DNA of 42,357 nt from an uncultured Lachnobacterium sp. (GCA_900543445.1 UQRC01000024.1:1-42357); one strand, 5' to 3'. Counted from the first letter of the stretch, positions 15,809-24,556 are shown. Numbers and translations: made by a program. The notes: generated from the sequence alone by a model not told the origin.

Positions 15809-15829
15809 GCACCGGATTTCTCCGATGCT
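15809..15829 (-). terminator. Terminator of the small secreted protein gene
   Basis: Minus strand: AGCATCGGA-gaaa-TCCGGTGCT then TTTTTT (15803-15808). Confidence 0.85.
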
Positions 15830-15838
15830 CCTTAATCT

Positions 15839-16333
15839 CTATTCTGTAAACGCTTCGATGTCCTGCGGACAAAATGTCTTGTTCTTACTTGTAATCTTAA
15901 CTTTCAGTTTTATGTCATCTGTATGTCCAACTGCAATCGTAATAAAAGAGTTATTTCCTTTCGCTGCTGTGCCTTTGAAAGTTACCTCATCGACTCTCTT
16001 TTTACCTTTCGCATAATAGCCTAACCCTAATTTCTCACCAGCATCACAGCTGACTCCCTGTAAGGCCTCATAATCTTCCCATAACCATGGGACTACAAAC
16101 ATCTGGTCTCCGGCAGTTCCGTCAACCACTGCTATCTGGACTGTCAATGTTGCATCTTCCTTCATTTTTAACGGAATCATATAAGTTGTAGATTTCTTCA
16201 AAGTATACGTCTGTGTATAGGACTTCACATATTTCGTCGCTGCATAGGCATCTACCGTCGTTGTAACAAGGAGTGAAACAACAAGCACAAGCGCCATCAT
16301 TCCACTCAATATTTTATTTCTGACTGCCTTCAT
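15839..16333 (-). CDS. Small secreted protein of unknown function
   Basis: 164 aa. Signal peptide with hydrophobic core at about 8-25 and a likely cut after AYA (residue 31). The mature 130 residues are beta-strand rich (TYTLKKSTTYMIPLKMK, TLTVQIAVVDG, SFITIAVGHTDDIKLKVKI), which suggests one immunoglobulin-like or jelly-roll domain. One Cys at about 95 and one near the C-terminus could form a disulfide. No family recognised. It has its own terminator, so it is probably separate from the DUF6612-like gene. Confidence 0.7.
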   Translation of the reverse strand: MKAVRNKILSGMMALVLVVSLLVTTTVDAYAATKYVKSYTQTYTLKKSTTYMIPLKMKEDATLTVQIAVVDGTAGDQMFVVPWLWEDYEALQGVSCDAGEKLGLGYYAKGKKRVDEVTFKGTAAKGNNSFITIAVGHTDDIKLKVKITSKNKTFCPQDIEAFTE

Positions 16334-16464
16334 TTCTTGTTGCCACCTTCCTCTCTATAAAATATGCAAACTATTTTAAAATTAGCATATCGTGTCCAGC
16401 CTTCGTGAAACAAACTCGCAACCATATTCTACAACGGTTTCCACCATAATTGCAAGTACTTCCC

Positions 16465-16504
16465 TCATTTCCATGTGTTTTTCCTTCATTTCCATGTGTT
16501 TTTC
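16465..16504. repeat. Two 19-bp direct repeats in tandem
   Basis: TCATTTCCATGTGTTTTTC occurs at 16465-16483 and again, perfectly, at 16486-16504 (period 21). It lies in the 247-bp gap between the small secreted protein and mnmA. The rest of that gap is AT-rich; I see no ORF or convincing terminator. Confidence 0.7.
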
Positions 16505-16580
16505 ATGATTTTCCACATATCATTACAAATTCCTGTCGTTTTCCACCTCAGAATCATCCAGTTCCCATCACAAAAACAAA

Positions 16581-17666
16581 TCATCGCGCCTCCCGCTCTA
16601 TCGTTCCTCCACAGAGCACATAATCATCACGATAAAATACTGCCGCCTGTCCCGGCGTCATCGCACGCTGCGGTTCATCAAACACAATGCGAAGCGTTCC
16701 GTCCGCCTGTGGATAGATCATGCACGGTGCACCCGCATGCGAATAACGGACTTTTCCGATTGCATGTACCGGTTCTGCTAAACTTTCCTCCGCCATATAA
16801 TTGACATTTGCGACCGCACATTCTCTGCGGAAAAGGCTTTCCGACTTACAAAGTACGACTTCATTGTTTTCCGGGCGAAGTTCCTTCACAAAAATCGGTG
16901 TAGCACTCGGAATTCCAAGTCCCTTTCGCTGACCGATCGTGTAATGAATCAGTCCCTTGTGCCGTCCCATAATATTGCCTTCTTCATCCACAAAGTTGCC
17001 CGGAAGACTCTCCCGTCCGGTCTCTCTTGCAATAAATCCGGCATAATCATGATCCGGTACAAAGCAGATATCCTGACTGTCACGCTTCGTTGCAACCGGA
17101 AGTCCAATATCTTCTGCAATCTTACGAATCTGAGGTTTCTCATAGTCTCCGACCGGCATTAATGTATGTGCAAGCTGCTGCTGCGTCAGATTATACAATG
17201 CATAGGTCTGATCCTTCGCCGCCGTCACAGAATTGCGAATGCTGTATCTTCCATTTGGGAGCTTCGTGATACGCGCATAGTGACCGGTTGCGATATAATC
17301 CGCGCCAATCTCCAGAGAACGCTGCAGCAACGACTCCCACTTCACGTAGCGGTTGCAGGCAATACACGGATTCGGCGTGCGTCCATTCTCGTATTCATCC
17401 ACAAAGTAATCAATGACCGCCTTCTGGAAATCCGCTTTAAAATTCATAACATAATATGGGATTTCCAACCGATCCGCCACGCGACGGGCATCATCAACCG
17501 CAGACAATCCGCAGCACCCGCCCTCTCTCGCCTGTGTGAATACGTCCTCGTCCTGCCAGATCTGCATCGTGACTCCGATAACATCATATCCCTGCTCCTT
17601 GAGGAGATATGCCGCCACCGATGAATCCACGCCTCCTGACATTCCCACTACTACTTTTTCCTTCAT
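16581..17666 (-). CDS. mnmA: tRNA 2-thiouridylase MnmA
   Basis: 361 aa. PP-loop ATPase motif SGGVDSS (10-16), catalytic pair C101 (GRTPNPCIACNR) and C201 (SQDICFVPD), and the C-terminal beta-barrel ending LCGGTIERE. It adenylates U34 of tRNA-Lys, -Glu and -Gln and inserts sulfur relayed from a cysteine desulfurase. It lies downstream of iscS and iscU, the usual Firmicute neighbourhood where a dedicated NifS-type desulfurase can donate directly to MnmA. A hairpin-rich 110-nt leader and the iscU terminator separate it from iscU. Confidence 0.96.
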   Translation of the reverse strand: MKEKVVVGMSGGVDSSVAAYLLKEQGYDVIGVTMQIWQDEDVFTQAREGGCCGLSAVDDARRVADRLEIPYYVMNFKADFQKAVIDYFVDEYENGRTPNPCIACNRYVKWESLLQRSLEIGADYIATGHYARITKLPNGRYSIRNSVTAAKDQTYALYNLTQQQLAHTLMPVGDYEKPQIRKIAEDIGLPVATKRDSQDICFVPDHDYAGFIARETGRESLPGNFVDEEGNIMGRHKGLIHYTIGQRKGLGIPSATPIFVKELRPENNEVVLCKSESLFRRECAVANVNYMAEESLAEPVHAIGKVRYSHAGAPCMIYPQADGTLRIVFDEPQRAMTPGQAAVFYRDDYVLCGGTIEREAR

Positions 17667-17778
17667 TTCTACTTACCTCATCTATCTTATATGAGCGCGT
17701 CCACGAGTTTTGTCCTGCGCCTCGCTTTTTCCTTCGGGATAATTCTCACGGGTGTTCTTCTACACCCCGATACAAAAT
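17667..17778 (-). promoter_or_regulatory. Structured leader before mnmA
   Basis: On minus, directly after the iscU terminator: hairpin CGGGGTGT / ACACCCG with a bulge (17749-17769), then a purine-rich stretch, then GAGgCGC / GCGCTC arms (about 17694-17725) shortly before the start codon. No ORF, no recognised riboswitch and no clear own promoter. Confidence 0.35.
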
Positions 17779-17806
17779 CAACCTGCACTAATTCTAGCAC
17801 AGGTTG
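17779..17806 (-). terminator. Terminator after iscU
   Basis: Minus strand: CAACCTGTGC...GTGCAGGTTG stem (7 Watson-Crick pairs, more with G-T) followed by ATTTTGT. It lies 23 bp past the iscU stop and may only partly stop transcription into mnmA. Confidence 0.65.
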
Positions 17807-17829
17807 ACCATATTGCATATGATTTTCTT

Positions 17830-18273
17830 TTAGTACTCCTCTTCCGGAGCTTCTTCCTTCTCGCTGATATCGTTGACCGGACGCTCAAGGCCTTCGATCT
17901 TGATATGATGCTTCTCTGCATAATCCCATAATGCTGCGTGGATTGCTTCCTCTGCAAGAAGTGAGCAGTGAACCTTTACTGGTGGAAGTCCATCGAGCGC
18001 TTCCATAACCGCTTTATTGGTTACTTCCAAAGCCTGCTGAATGGTCTTGCCTTTTACAAGCTCGGTTGCCATACTGCTTGTTGCAACAGCGGCACCGCAT
18101 CCGAATGTCTTAAATTTTGCCTCCTGAATGATGCCGTTGTCATCGATATCAAGGTACATACGCATGATATCTCCACACTTTGCATTACCAACAGTTCCAA
18201 CACCGCTTGGATTCTCGATCTCACCAACGTTACGCGGGTTATTAAAATGATCCATTACTTTCTCGCTATACAT
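17830..18273 (-). CDS. iscU: Iron-sulfur cluster scaffold IscU/NifU-like
   Basis: 147 aa. The three cluster cysteines are present: C33 (NAKCGD), C59 (TFGCGAA) and C103 (VHCSLLAEEA), with the Asp after the first. The scaffold receives sulfur from IscS and iron, and passes clusters to apo-proteins. It ends in an acidic EKEEAPEEEY tail beyond the usual ~128-aa core. It lies 27 bp after iscS. It lacks the SufU-type insertion, so it is an IscU/NifU N-terminal type. Confidence 0.94.
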   Translation of the reverse strand: MYSEKVMDHFNNPRNVGEIENPSGVGTVGNAKCGDIMRMYLDIDDNGIIQEAKFKTFGCGAAVATSSMATELVKGKTIQQALEVTNKAVMEALDGLPPVKVHCSLLAEEAIHAALWDYAEKHHIKIEGLERPVNDISEKEEAPEEEY

Positions 18274-18300
18274 AAATTATCCTCCGATCTCTCCTAGATA

Positions 18301-19482
18301 TTATTTATTCTTGCGTACAAAATCTTCGTACAGTGGCGACATGCTGCGCAGACGCTCAATAATCTTCTTTAATGTGTCAACCGTATAATCAATATCTTCC
18401 ATGGTTGTCTTCTCTGAGATGGTCAGACGCAGACTTCCGTGTGCGATCTCATGCGGCAGACCAATTGCAAGAAGTACATGTGACGGATCCAACGATCCGG
18501 ATGTACAGGCAGATCCACTGCTGCCGCAGATGCCTGCCTGATCCAGGAGAATCAGCATCGACTCACCCTCAATGAAACGGAAGCAGAAGTTCGCATTGTT
18601 TGGAAGGCGATCCGTACGATGTCCGTTCAGTCTTGAGTAAGGAATCTCATTCAGAACACGATCGATCAGGTGATCACGAAGTTTGATCTCATACTCATTG
18701 TTCTTCTCCATGTTAGCAACCGAAATCTCTGTTGCCTTACCGATTCCGACAATACCCGGAACGTTGTGTGTTCCCGCACGGCGCTGACGCTCCTGTGCTC
18801 CACCGTGAATGAAGGAAAGAATCTTAACGCCTTTGCGGATATACATGATTCCGATTCCTTTTGGACCATTGATCTTGTGACCGCTGGCAGAAAGCATATC
18901 GATATTCATCTCATCAACATTGATCGGAATATGGGCGAAAGCCTGTACTGCATCCGTGTGGAATAAGACACCGTGCTTCTTTGCGATCGCACCGATTTCT
19001 TTCAGCGGCTGGATGGTTCCGATCTCATTGTTGGCAGCCATCACGGAGATCAAAATAGTATCCGGACGGATGGCAGCTTCCAGCTCGTCCAATTTCACTT
19101 TTCCATCTTCGTCTACTCCGACATAAGTTACTTCATATCCGTGTTTCTCAAGCCACTGTCCGGTATGCAGGATTGCATGGTGTTCAATAGCTGTTGTAAT
19201 AATATGCTTTCCTTTATTTGCATAAGCTTCCGCAGTTGCTTTCAACGCCCAGTTATCCGATTCGCTTCCGCCGCCGGTAAAATAAATTTCATCCGTCTTA
19301 GCTCCGATTGCTTTTGCAACAGTCTCACGCGCATGATCCACACCACGCTTTGCCTCTCCCGCAAAGCTGTAGATTGCGGATGGATTACCGTAATACTCGG
19401 TAAAATATGGTAACATTTCGTTTACTACTTCCGGATAAACCTGCGTAGTTGCTGCATTATCCATATAAATTAATTTACTCAT
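18301..19482 (-). CDS. iscS: Cysteine desulfurase IscS/NifS
   Basis: 393 aa, class V aminotransferase fold. PLP lysine K203 (SASGHKINGPKG), cofactor residues H101 (EHHAILH) and HTDAVQ (175-180), and the active-site Cys C326 in GSSGSACTSGS, on the long flexible loop of IscS/NifS type. It splits cysteine to alanine and enzyme persulfide, feeding IscU and probably MnmA. It follows the Rrf2-type regulator by 45 bp and is likely controlled by it. Confidence 0.95.
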   Translation of the reverse strand: MSKLIYMDNAATTQVYPEVVNEMLPYFTEYYGNPSAIYSFAGEAKRGVDHARETVAKAIGAKTDEIYFTGGGSESDNWALKATAEAYANKGKHIITTAIEHHAILHTGQWLEKHGYEVTYVGVDEDGKVKLDELEAAIRPDTILISVMAANNEIGTIQPLKEIGAIAKKHGVLFHTDAVQAFAHIPINVDEMNIDMLSASGHKINGPKGIGIMYIRKGVKILSFIHGGAQERQRRAGTHNVPGIVGIGKATEISVANMEKNNEYEIKLRDHLIDRVLNEIPYSRLNGHRTDRLPNNANFCFRFIEGESMLILLDQAGICGSSGSACTSGSLDPSHVLLAIGLPHEIAHGSLRLTISEKTTMEDIDYTVDTLKKIIERLRSMSPLYEDFVRKNK

Positions 19483-19527
19483 AATCGTATCCTCTCTAAA
19501 TTTTTATGCTTCTTCTAATCATCACTG

Positions 19528-19962
19528 TTAGATGACATAATCTCCGTTTTTCTCTCGCTGCCAGTCCACAAGATCCTGTAATGTCGTATGGTCAACCACC
19601 TCACTGACCGCATCATTGATCTTCTTCCACAGAATCAGTGTCACACAACTCTCCTGCCTTTCGCAGTTTACCTCATCCTCCTCGATGCAGGATACCGGTG
19701 CAAGCGATCCTTCTGTCAACCGAAGAATCATGCCGACCGTATAATCTTCCGGTTCCTTCCGCAGCATATAGCCACCCTGCGCACCACGCACACTCTTGAC
19801 ATATCCCGCACGATTCAATACTGAAATAATCTGCTCCAAATATTTATCAGAGATCCCCTGCCGCTTCGCAACGTCTTTGAGACTGACCGGACTCCCTGTA
19901 TCATTCATTGCAAGATCAAGCATCAGACGCAATGCATATCTTCCTTTTGTCGATATCTTCAT
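19528..19962 (-). CDS. Rrf2 family regulator, IscR-like with three cysteines
   Basis: 144 aa. Winged helix at the N-terminus (MKISTKGRYALRLMLDLA; recognition helix SDKYLEQIISVLNRAGYVKS; wing RGAQGGYML). Cysteines C92, C100 and C106 (CX7CX5C) correspond to the 2Fe-2S ligands of E. coli IscR (C92, C98, C104), with a two-residue longer first gap; CymR-type cysteine regulators lack them. It is therefore likely a cluster-sensing repressor of its own operon. A repeated AATTCCTA element sits at its predicted start of transcription. Confidence 0.9.
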   Translation of the reverse strand: MKISTKGRYALRLMLDLAMNDTGSPVSLKDVAKRQGISDKYLEQIISVLNRAGYVKSVRGAQGGYMLRKEPEDYTVGMILRLTEGSLAPVSCIEEDEVNCERQESCVTLILWKKINDAVSEVVDHTTLQDLVDWQREKNGDYVI

Positions 19963-20022
19963 GTTTTCATCTCTTTTCTATATATACTTGCCAAACGCAC
20001 ACCTTTTTGGTTTCATTCTATT

Positions 20023-20050
20023 AATTCCTAGTCGCGTTTTAATTCCTACT
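20023..20050 (-). promoter_or_regulatory. Putative Rrf2/IscR operator
   Basis: Two copies of AATTCCTAST (AATTCCTAGT 20023-20032 and AATTCCTACT 20041-20050) with an 18-bp period, directly downstream of the -10, covering the predicted start of transcription. The second copy and its TTTT prefix match the cysK upstream region. Confidence 0.5.
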
Positions 20051-20055
20051 AAAAT

Positions 20056-20084
20056 ACTATATATTCATATTATGGTTTTGTCAA
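20056..20084 (-). promoter_or_regulatory. Promoter of the Rrf2-iscS-iscU operon
   Basis: Minus strand: TTGACA (20079-20084), 17-bp spacer, TATAGT (20056-20061). Confidence 0.8.
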
Positions 20085-20143
20085 TCAAAATTATGTATCT
20101 TCTTTGGTACATGGATTCTTTTCCTTCAAAAAACAACTTTCTT

Positions 20144-20172
20144 TTGCTTCCACGCCTATTTTATGCTAAAAT
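20144..20172 (+). promoter_or_regulatory. Promoter of the DUF4321 gene
   Basis: TTGCTT (20144-20149), 17-bp spacer, TAAAAT (20167-20172), about 50 bp upstream of the start codon. Confidence 0.6.
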
Positions 20173-20223
20173 GCAAGAGTGTTTCGACACCTTATTCTTA
20201 CAAACGAAAAGAGGTATGTATTT

Positions 20224-20487
20224 ATGGCAAGAGGCGTTGCAAATAAAAACTATTGGGTATTATTACTGCTCGTATTAGCCGGGGTTGTATTAGGCGGTTT
20301 TATCGGAGAACTGACTTCGAATATATCGTTTCTGCACTGGCTTTCTTACGGACAATCCTTTGGGCTTCAGAAGCCGCTGGTTCTCGACCTCGGCATTCTG
20401 GTTCTTACGTTCGGACTGACAATCAAAATTACCATCGCAGGTATCATCGGAATTCTACTTGCAATTCTCATTTATCGATTATTGTAA
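20224..20487 (+). CDS. DUF4321 family small membrane protein
   Basis: 87 aa from the ATG at 20224 (MARGVANKNYW), preceded by AGAGG; the frame opens 45 bp earlier without an RBS. Two hydrophobic helices (about 8-28 and 55-84) with a loop containing GGFIGELTSN. This matches the small DUF4321 family found near cell-shape or septum genes in clostridia; its function is unknown. Monocistronic, with its own promoter and a strong terminator. Confidence 0.75.
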   Translation: MARGVANKNYWVLLLLVLAGVVLGGFIGELTSNISFLHWLSYGQSFGLQKPLVLDLGILVLTFGLTIKITIAGIIGILLAILIYRLL

Positions 20488-20495
20488 AGCACCTC

Positions 20496-20544
20496 AAAGG
20501 CGGTATAAAGTTTCCCGACAAACCGGAAACCTTATACCGCCTTT
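20496..20544. terminator. Bidirectional terminator
   Basis: A long stem AAAGGCGGTATAAaGTTTCC / GGAAACcTTATACCGCCTTT between the convergent DUF4321 and patatin genes. A and T flanks serve both strands. Confidence 0.85.
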
Positions 20545-20566
20545 ATTATTCACCATAATACAATTT

Positions 20567-21418
20567 CTATGCTTCTTTTAACCATTGCTGAATTTTCCAC
20601 ATCTGCTTCTTCATCGTCTCCCGCCCCAGCTTATAAGCAACAAGCAGCTTCTGACGATCGCGCTCGACTTTGCCTACATCAATCTTCTTCGGCGGCCGTA
20701 TCACATACAAAGAACCTTCCTCTTCCTTCTTTCGAATATACTTTAAAGTTTCATTATATATCTCATGGCGGTGCTCCATTGCCTCAATCAGCTTCGGATA
20801 TTTACGAAGCCTCATCCGGATCAGTGGCATTAACTGGTTTTTGGTCTTCACATAATCAAGCGGCTGCGTCAGGATTACAACATTGCGGTCATAGCCAATT
20901 TCTTCCATATAGCGCACAGGAATCGAGTCTGCGATCCCGCCGTCCAGCAACTCATAGCCATCCACGCTGACAACCCTTGATACAAGCGGCATAGATGCCG
21001 ACGCGCGCAGCCAGATCATGCCTTCTTTATCGCATCGATCCACTTGCTTATAGACGGCCTTCCCGGTGTTCAGATCCGTTGCAACCACATAAAACGGCAT
21101 CGGATTCTTGCTGTACGTTTCATAATCAAACGGATCCAGATGATCCGGAATGTCGTGGTAGCAGAACTGCTCACCAAAAATATCCCCGGTCTTAAGGAGC
21201 GAGCCGACACCCGCATAATGCGGATTATTGCAATACGCTGCATTATATCGGATCACACGCCCCGGCTGCTTTGATTTGTAATTACAACCAAATACCGCGC
21301 CTGCCGATACTCCAATCGCACCGTCAAATTCCATTCCCTGTTCCATCATAATATCAATAACTCCGGCGGTAAACATGCCACGCATCGCTCCGCCCTCCAT
21401 GATTAATCCTTTTCTCAT
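20567..21418 (-). CDS. Patatin-like phospholipase
   Basis: 283 aa. Catalytic dyad of the patatin family: Ser38 in GVSAG and Asp159 in LDGGIADS, with the oxyanion glycines MEGGAMRGMFTAG (7-19). No signal peptide; cytoplasmic. It resembles the YjjU-type bacterial patatins, which hydrolyse acyl esters of lipids. The C-terminal 80 residues are basic and helical (MRLRKYPKLIEAMEHRHE, RDRQKLLVAYKLGRETMKK), possibly for membrane contact. Monocistronic. Confidence 0.9.
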   Translation of the reverse strand: MRKGLIMEGGAMRGMFTAGVIDIMMEQGMEFDGAIGVSAGAVFGCNYKSKQPGRVIRYNAAYCNNPHYAGVGSLLKTGDIFGEQFCYHDIPDHLDPFDYETYSKNPMPFYVVATDLNTGKAVYKQVDRCDKEGMIWLRASASMPLVSRVVSVDGYELLDGGIADSIPVRYMEEIGYDRNVVILTQPLDYVKTKNQLMPLIRMRLRKYPKLIEAMEHRHEIYNETLKYIRKKEEEGSLYVIRPPKKIDVGKVERDRQKLLVAYKLGRETMKKQMWKIQQWLKEA

Positions 21419-21520
21419 GTATGTTCCCTCCTTTCCGCTCGAACCTGCCCATTTTAACTTGGCACAATCTCTCTATCCAACAGGCACATCCCGTACTTTG
21501 AGTCTCTTACGCTTTCTTTT

Positions 21521-21549
21521 ATATTATCCATCTTCACTCTATATTTCAA
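21521..21549 (-). promoter_or_regulatory. Promoter of the patatin gene
   Basis: Minus strand: TTGAAA (21544-21549), 17-bp spacer, TAATAT (21521-21526). Confidence 0.65.
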
Positions 21550-21632
21550 GCTTTGATTTCACTTACCTGCTCCCAGGAGATAAGGCATCTCCGTTTTTAT
21601 CCGTGGGTTTCATAAAAATGCACAATATGAAA

Positions 21633-21659
21633 CCCGGGTATCTGCGACAGATACCCGGG
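21633..21659 (-). terminator. Terminator after the LacI gene
   Basis: CCCGGGTATCTG pairs perfectly with CAGATACCCGGG around CGA. On minus it is followed by TTTCAT. It ends the sugar ABC operon 34 bp after the LacI stop. Confidence 0.75.
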
Positions 21660-21692
21660 CCTCCCCTCTTATTTATATCAATATGTTATACC

Positions 21693-22703
21693 TTATACTG
21701 AATCGAGCGCCCTCACACTCTCAGTATTTTTTAAAGCGAATGGAACTAACTCATGAACAGCTGATTTCTTAAGTTCGATCATTTGCAGGAGAATCTCCAC
21801 ACTTCGTTGTGCAATCTCCTCATATTTCTGACGAATCGTTACAATTTTCGGATTGTAATAATCCGCCAGCTGAGTTCCGTCAAATCCAACGATCGAGATA
21901 TCATCCGGAACCCGAAGCCCTGCGTCAAAGATTGCGCGCATCGCACCAACTGCCATCACATCTCCCATTGCGAAGACAGCTGTAATCGGAATCTTTCGAC
22001 ACAGAAGCTCGTTCATTGCATGGTAAGCACTTTCAAAGGAATAGCGTGCCTTGGCAAAATAGTTCTCCTGAAACTCCATTCCATGTTTCTCATAACTCTT
22101 GCAGCATCCCTGATAACGGTGCTCACTCGGGGAGGATGCATCCGGATCACCACCGATCATCGCAATATTGCGATGACCATGGTCAAACAGATAATCCATC
22201 GCCACTTCGGAAGCCGCCGTATCATCGGTTGAGACGGAGGATAAGTTATCAAAACCGAGTTCATCTGCCCGGTCAGTTACAAGAACACACGGAACATCTA
22301 CTTGTGAGAACTGTTGCTTAAAATACTGTGCATTACTGCCAAGGAAGAAAATTCCTCGCGGCTTATGCTCGCGGCAAAGCCGAACGGCCTCTGCCACTTC
22401 GTTCGCTTCCTCATCCAGATAATGGATACGAAGCGCATAATCCGAATGCTCCAATGTTGACTGCAACGCTTCAATCACACTGGCAAACAGCATATTTGAC
22501 GTACCTCTTACCAAAATTAATATGCTTTTACTAGCCGTCTGTTTCAAGTGTTTGGCATTATTGTTCGGCACAAACTGATGTGCCTCAACAATCTCCATGA
22601 TTTTCTCACGGGCTGCCGGGCTGACATCCCGGCGTCCGTTTAACACTCTTGAAACGGTACTGACTGAATAGCCAGACTCTTTTGCTATATCAACTATCGT
22701 CAT
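21693..22703 (-). CDS. LacI family transcriptional regulator
   Basis: 336 aa. LacI-type helix-turn-helix and hinge at 1-58 (VDIAKESGYSVSTVSRVLNGRRDVSP), followed by a periplasmic-binding-protein-like sugar domain (LVRGTSNMLFASVIEAL, MDYLFDHGHRNIAMIGG, IVGFDGTQLADYYNP). It is the last gene of the ABC transporter operon, 27 bp after a permease gene, so it probably regulates its own operon through the GGAAACGTTTCC-type sites at 26077-26112. The effector sugar is unknown. Confidence 0.93.
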   Translation of the reverse strand: MTIVDIAKESGYSVSTVSRVLNGRRDVSPAAREKIMEIVEAHQFVPNNNAKHLKQTASKSILILVRGTSNMLFASVIEALQSTLEHSDYALRIHYLDEEANEVAEAVRLCREHKPRGIFFLGSNAQYFKQQFSQVDVPCVLVTDRADELGFDNLSSVSTDDTAASEVAMDYLFDHGHRNIAMIGGDPDASSPSEHRYQGCCKSYEKHGMEFQENYFAKARYSFESAYHAMNELLCRKIPITAVFAMGDVMAVGAMRAIFDAGLRVPDDISIVGFDGTQLADYYNPKIVTIRQKYEEIAQRSVEILLQMIELKKSAVHELVPFALKNTESVRALDSV

Positions 22704-22730
22704 GCTGTAAACCTCTCAAAGACTCCTCTT

Positions 22731-23642
22731 TTAGCCCTTGACCGCTCCTGCAAGAACACCCTCGATAATATACTTCTGACAAGCGATGTAGAAGAGAATA
22801 ATCGGAAGGATAGCAAGAACCAGGACTGCCATCATTGCACCCCAGTCGATCTGTCCATGGCTCTGTTTCAAGAACTGTACAGCGATCGGGATGGTCTTGT
22901 ATTTGTTAATGTTAAGTACCAGACTCGGCAGAAGGTAATCATTCCATACCCACATTGCTTCAAGAATGGCAACGGTTACGGTTGTTGGTTTCAAAATCGG
23001 AAAAACAACTTTGAAGAATGTCTGCAACGGACTGCATCCATCAATCATCGCTGCTTCCTCGATTTCCAGCGAGATACTTTTTACGAAACCGGTAAACATA
23101 AATACCGCAAGTCCTGCTCCAAAACCAAGGTACACAATGATAATACCAACCGGATTCGACAAGTGCAGGATATTTGCAAATTTCGACAGTGTAAACATTA
23201 CCATCTGGAAAGGTACGATCATAGAAAACAGGCACATTACATAAATCGCTTTTGTCACTTTGGTATGCACTCTTGTAATGTACCATGCAGTCATGGAACA
23301 ACACAGAATAATGAGTGCAACCGATCCAACTGTAATAAAAAGTGAATTTCCAAAACATCCCCAGAGATTCGTTTTACGAATACCGTTGGAATAGTTGAGC
23401 CATCCACACATTGCTCTTCCAATACCGCTGACAAATTTATCCCAGCCCTCTAAAAGCGAGTTTGCACTCGGGCTGAATGGATGCGTAAAGATGTAAGCTT
23501 TACGCTTGAACGAGTTCAAAAATACGATCAGTATCGGTGAAATCCACAGGAAACTGACGATGGCAAAAATTACGGTTAAGATTCCACCGTGTTTTGCGCG
23601 ACGAACAGTACTAATTTCTGACTGTTTCTTTTCCTTAGCCAT
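22731..23642 (-). CDS. Carbohydrate ABC transporter permease (MalG-type)
   Basis: 303 aa, six TM helices, with the EAA loop in the form EEAAMIDGCSPLQTFFKVVFPILKP that docks the ATPase. It belongs to the CUT1 class (di- and oligosaccharides). A 60-residue loop follows the first helix. Start overlaps the partner permease stop in TAATG, so the two are translationally coupled. No ATPase gene is in the operon; a shared MsmX-type ATPase is expected. Confidence 0.92.
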   Translation of the reverse strand: MAKEKKQSEISTVRRAKHGGILTVIFAIVSFLWISPILIVFLNSFKRKAYIFTHPFSPSANSLLEGWDKFVSGIGRAMCGWLNYSNGIRKTNLWGCFGNSLFITVGSVALIILCCSMTAWYITRVHTKVTKAIYVMCLFSMIVPFQMVMFTLSKFANILHLSNPVGIIIVYLGFGAGLAVFMFTGFVKSISLEIEEAAMIDGCSPLQTFFKVVFPILKPTTVTVAILEAMWVWNDYLLPSLVLNINKYKTIPIAVQFLKQSHGQIDWGAMMAVLVLAILPIILFYIACQKYIIEGVLAGAVKG

Positions 23643-24499
23643 TATTCTGCCACCTCCTTGCTCGTTGTCAACTTATTCTGTACCAATGAAATGACTGCAA
23701 CCAGAATAAAGAAAATTACCGCTTTTGCCTGACCTACACCCTGCCAGCCTGTCATGCCATACATGGTGTTGTAAATATTCAGTGCAAGTAACTCGGACAG
23801 CTTACCCGGATTACCACCGGTCAAAGCCAGGTTCTGATCAAACAGCTTGAAACCATTGGTCAGAGTCAGGAATGAACAAATGGTAATGGTCGGCATCAAC
23901 ATAGGAAGTGTCACATTCTTCAAAAGCTGCCATGCATTTGCTCCGTCAATCTTGGCCGCCTCAATCAGTTCACCCGGAATATTCTGAATACCTGCAATAT
24001 AGATAATCATCATATATCCGATCTGCTGCCAGCAGACTACAATAATCAATCCCCAGAACGCGTACCACTGTGTAGACACGATCGTCTTGGAAAAATGGGC
24101 TAAAACGCTATTGAAAATCATTAACCAAATGTAACTTAATACAATACCACCGATCAGGTTCGGCATAAAAAATACGGTACGGAACAGGTTTGTTCCCTTA
24201 ATTCCCTTTGTAAGAAGCATACCGATTGCAAATGCTACCAAGTTGATAATAAGTACCGATACAATAGTAAACAATGCCGTGTACCACAGTGAATGTAAAA
24301 ATGTCGTATCGAGTTTGCCGTTTACAAACAGGATTTTTGTATAATTTTCTAAGCCTTTCCATTTCCAGTCCGTTACTGTCGTAAACTTACAGAAGGAAAG
24401 GAAAATTCCATATACAAATGGTACAATAAATCCAATTGTAAATGCGATCATTGTCGGGATCAAAAATATTGGGAAATATCTCTTAATCGCTTTTTCCAT
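23642..24499 (-). CDS. Carbohydrate ABC transporter permease (MalF-type)
   Basis: 285 aa from the ATG at 24499 (MEKAIKRYFPIFL), with AAAGGA upstream; a start 48 bp earlier lies next to a hairpin and has no RBS. Six TM helices and EAA loop ELIEAAKIDGANAWQLLKNVTLPML. It forms the membrane channel with the MalG-type partner. A terminator-like hairpin separates it from the binding-protein gene, which probably lets the binding protein be made in excess. Confidence 0.92.
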   Translation of the reverse strand: MEKAIKRYFPIFLIPTMIAFTIGFIVPFVYGIFLSFCKFTTVTDWKWKGLENYTKILFVNGKLDTTFLHSLWYTALFTIVSVLIINLVAFAIGMLLTKGIKGTNLFRTVFFMPNLIGGIVLSYIWLMIFNSVLAHFSKTIVSTQWYAFWGLIIVVCWQQIGYMMIIYIAGIQNIPGELIEAAKIDGANAWQLLKNVTLPMLMPTITICSFLTLTNGFKLFDQNLALTGGNPGKLSELLALNIYNTMYGMTGWQGVGQAKAVIFFILVAVISLVQNKLTTSKEVAE

Positions 24500-24526
24500 A
24501 ATAGTTTCCTTTCGCTTTTTAAAAAT

Positions 24527-24556
24527 GGGGCGTAAGCGGCTCACCACTTACACCCC
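24527..24556 (-). terminator. Leaky terminator/attenuator between binding protein and permeases
   Basis: Minus strand: GGGGTGTAAGTGG...CCGCTTACGCCCC stem with two mismatches, followed by ATTTTTAAAAAG. Its position inside the operon suggests partial termination. Confidence 0.6.

Noticed and set aside
16465..16504. CRISPR array
   Set aside because: Only two perfect 19-bp repeats with a 2-bp gap; no spacers and no cas genes.
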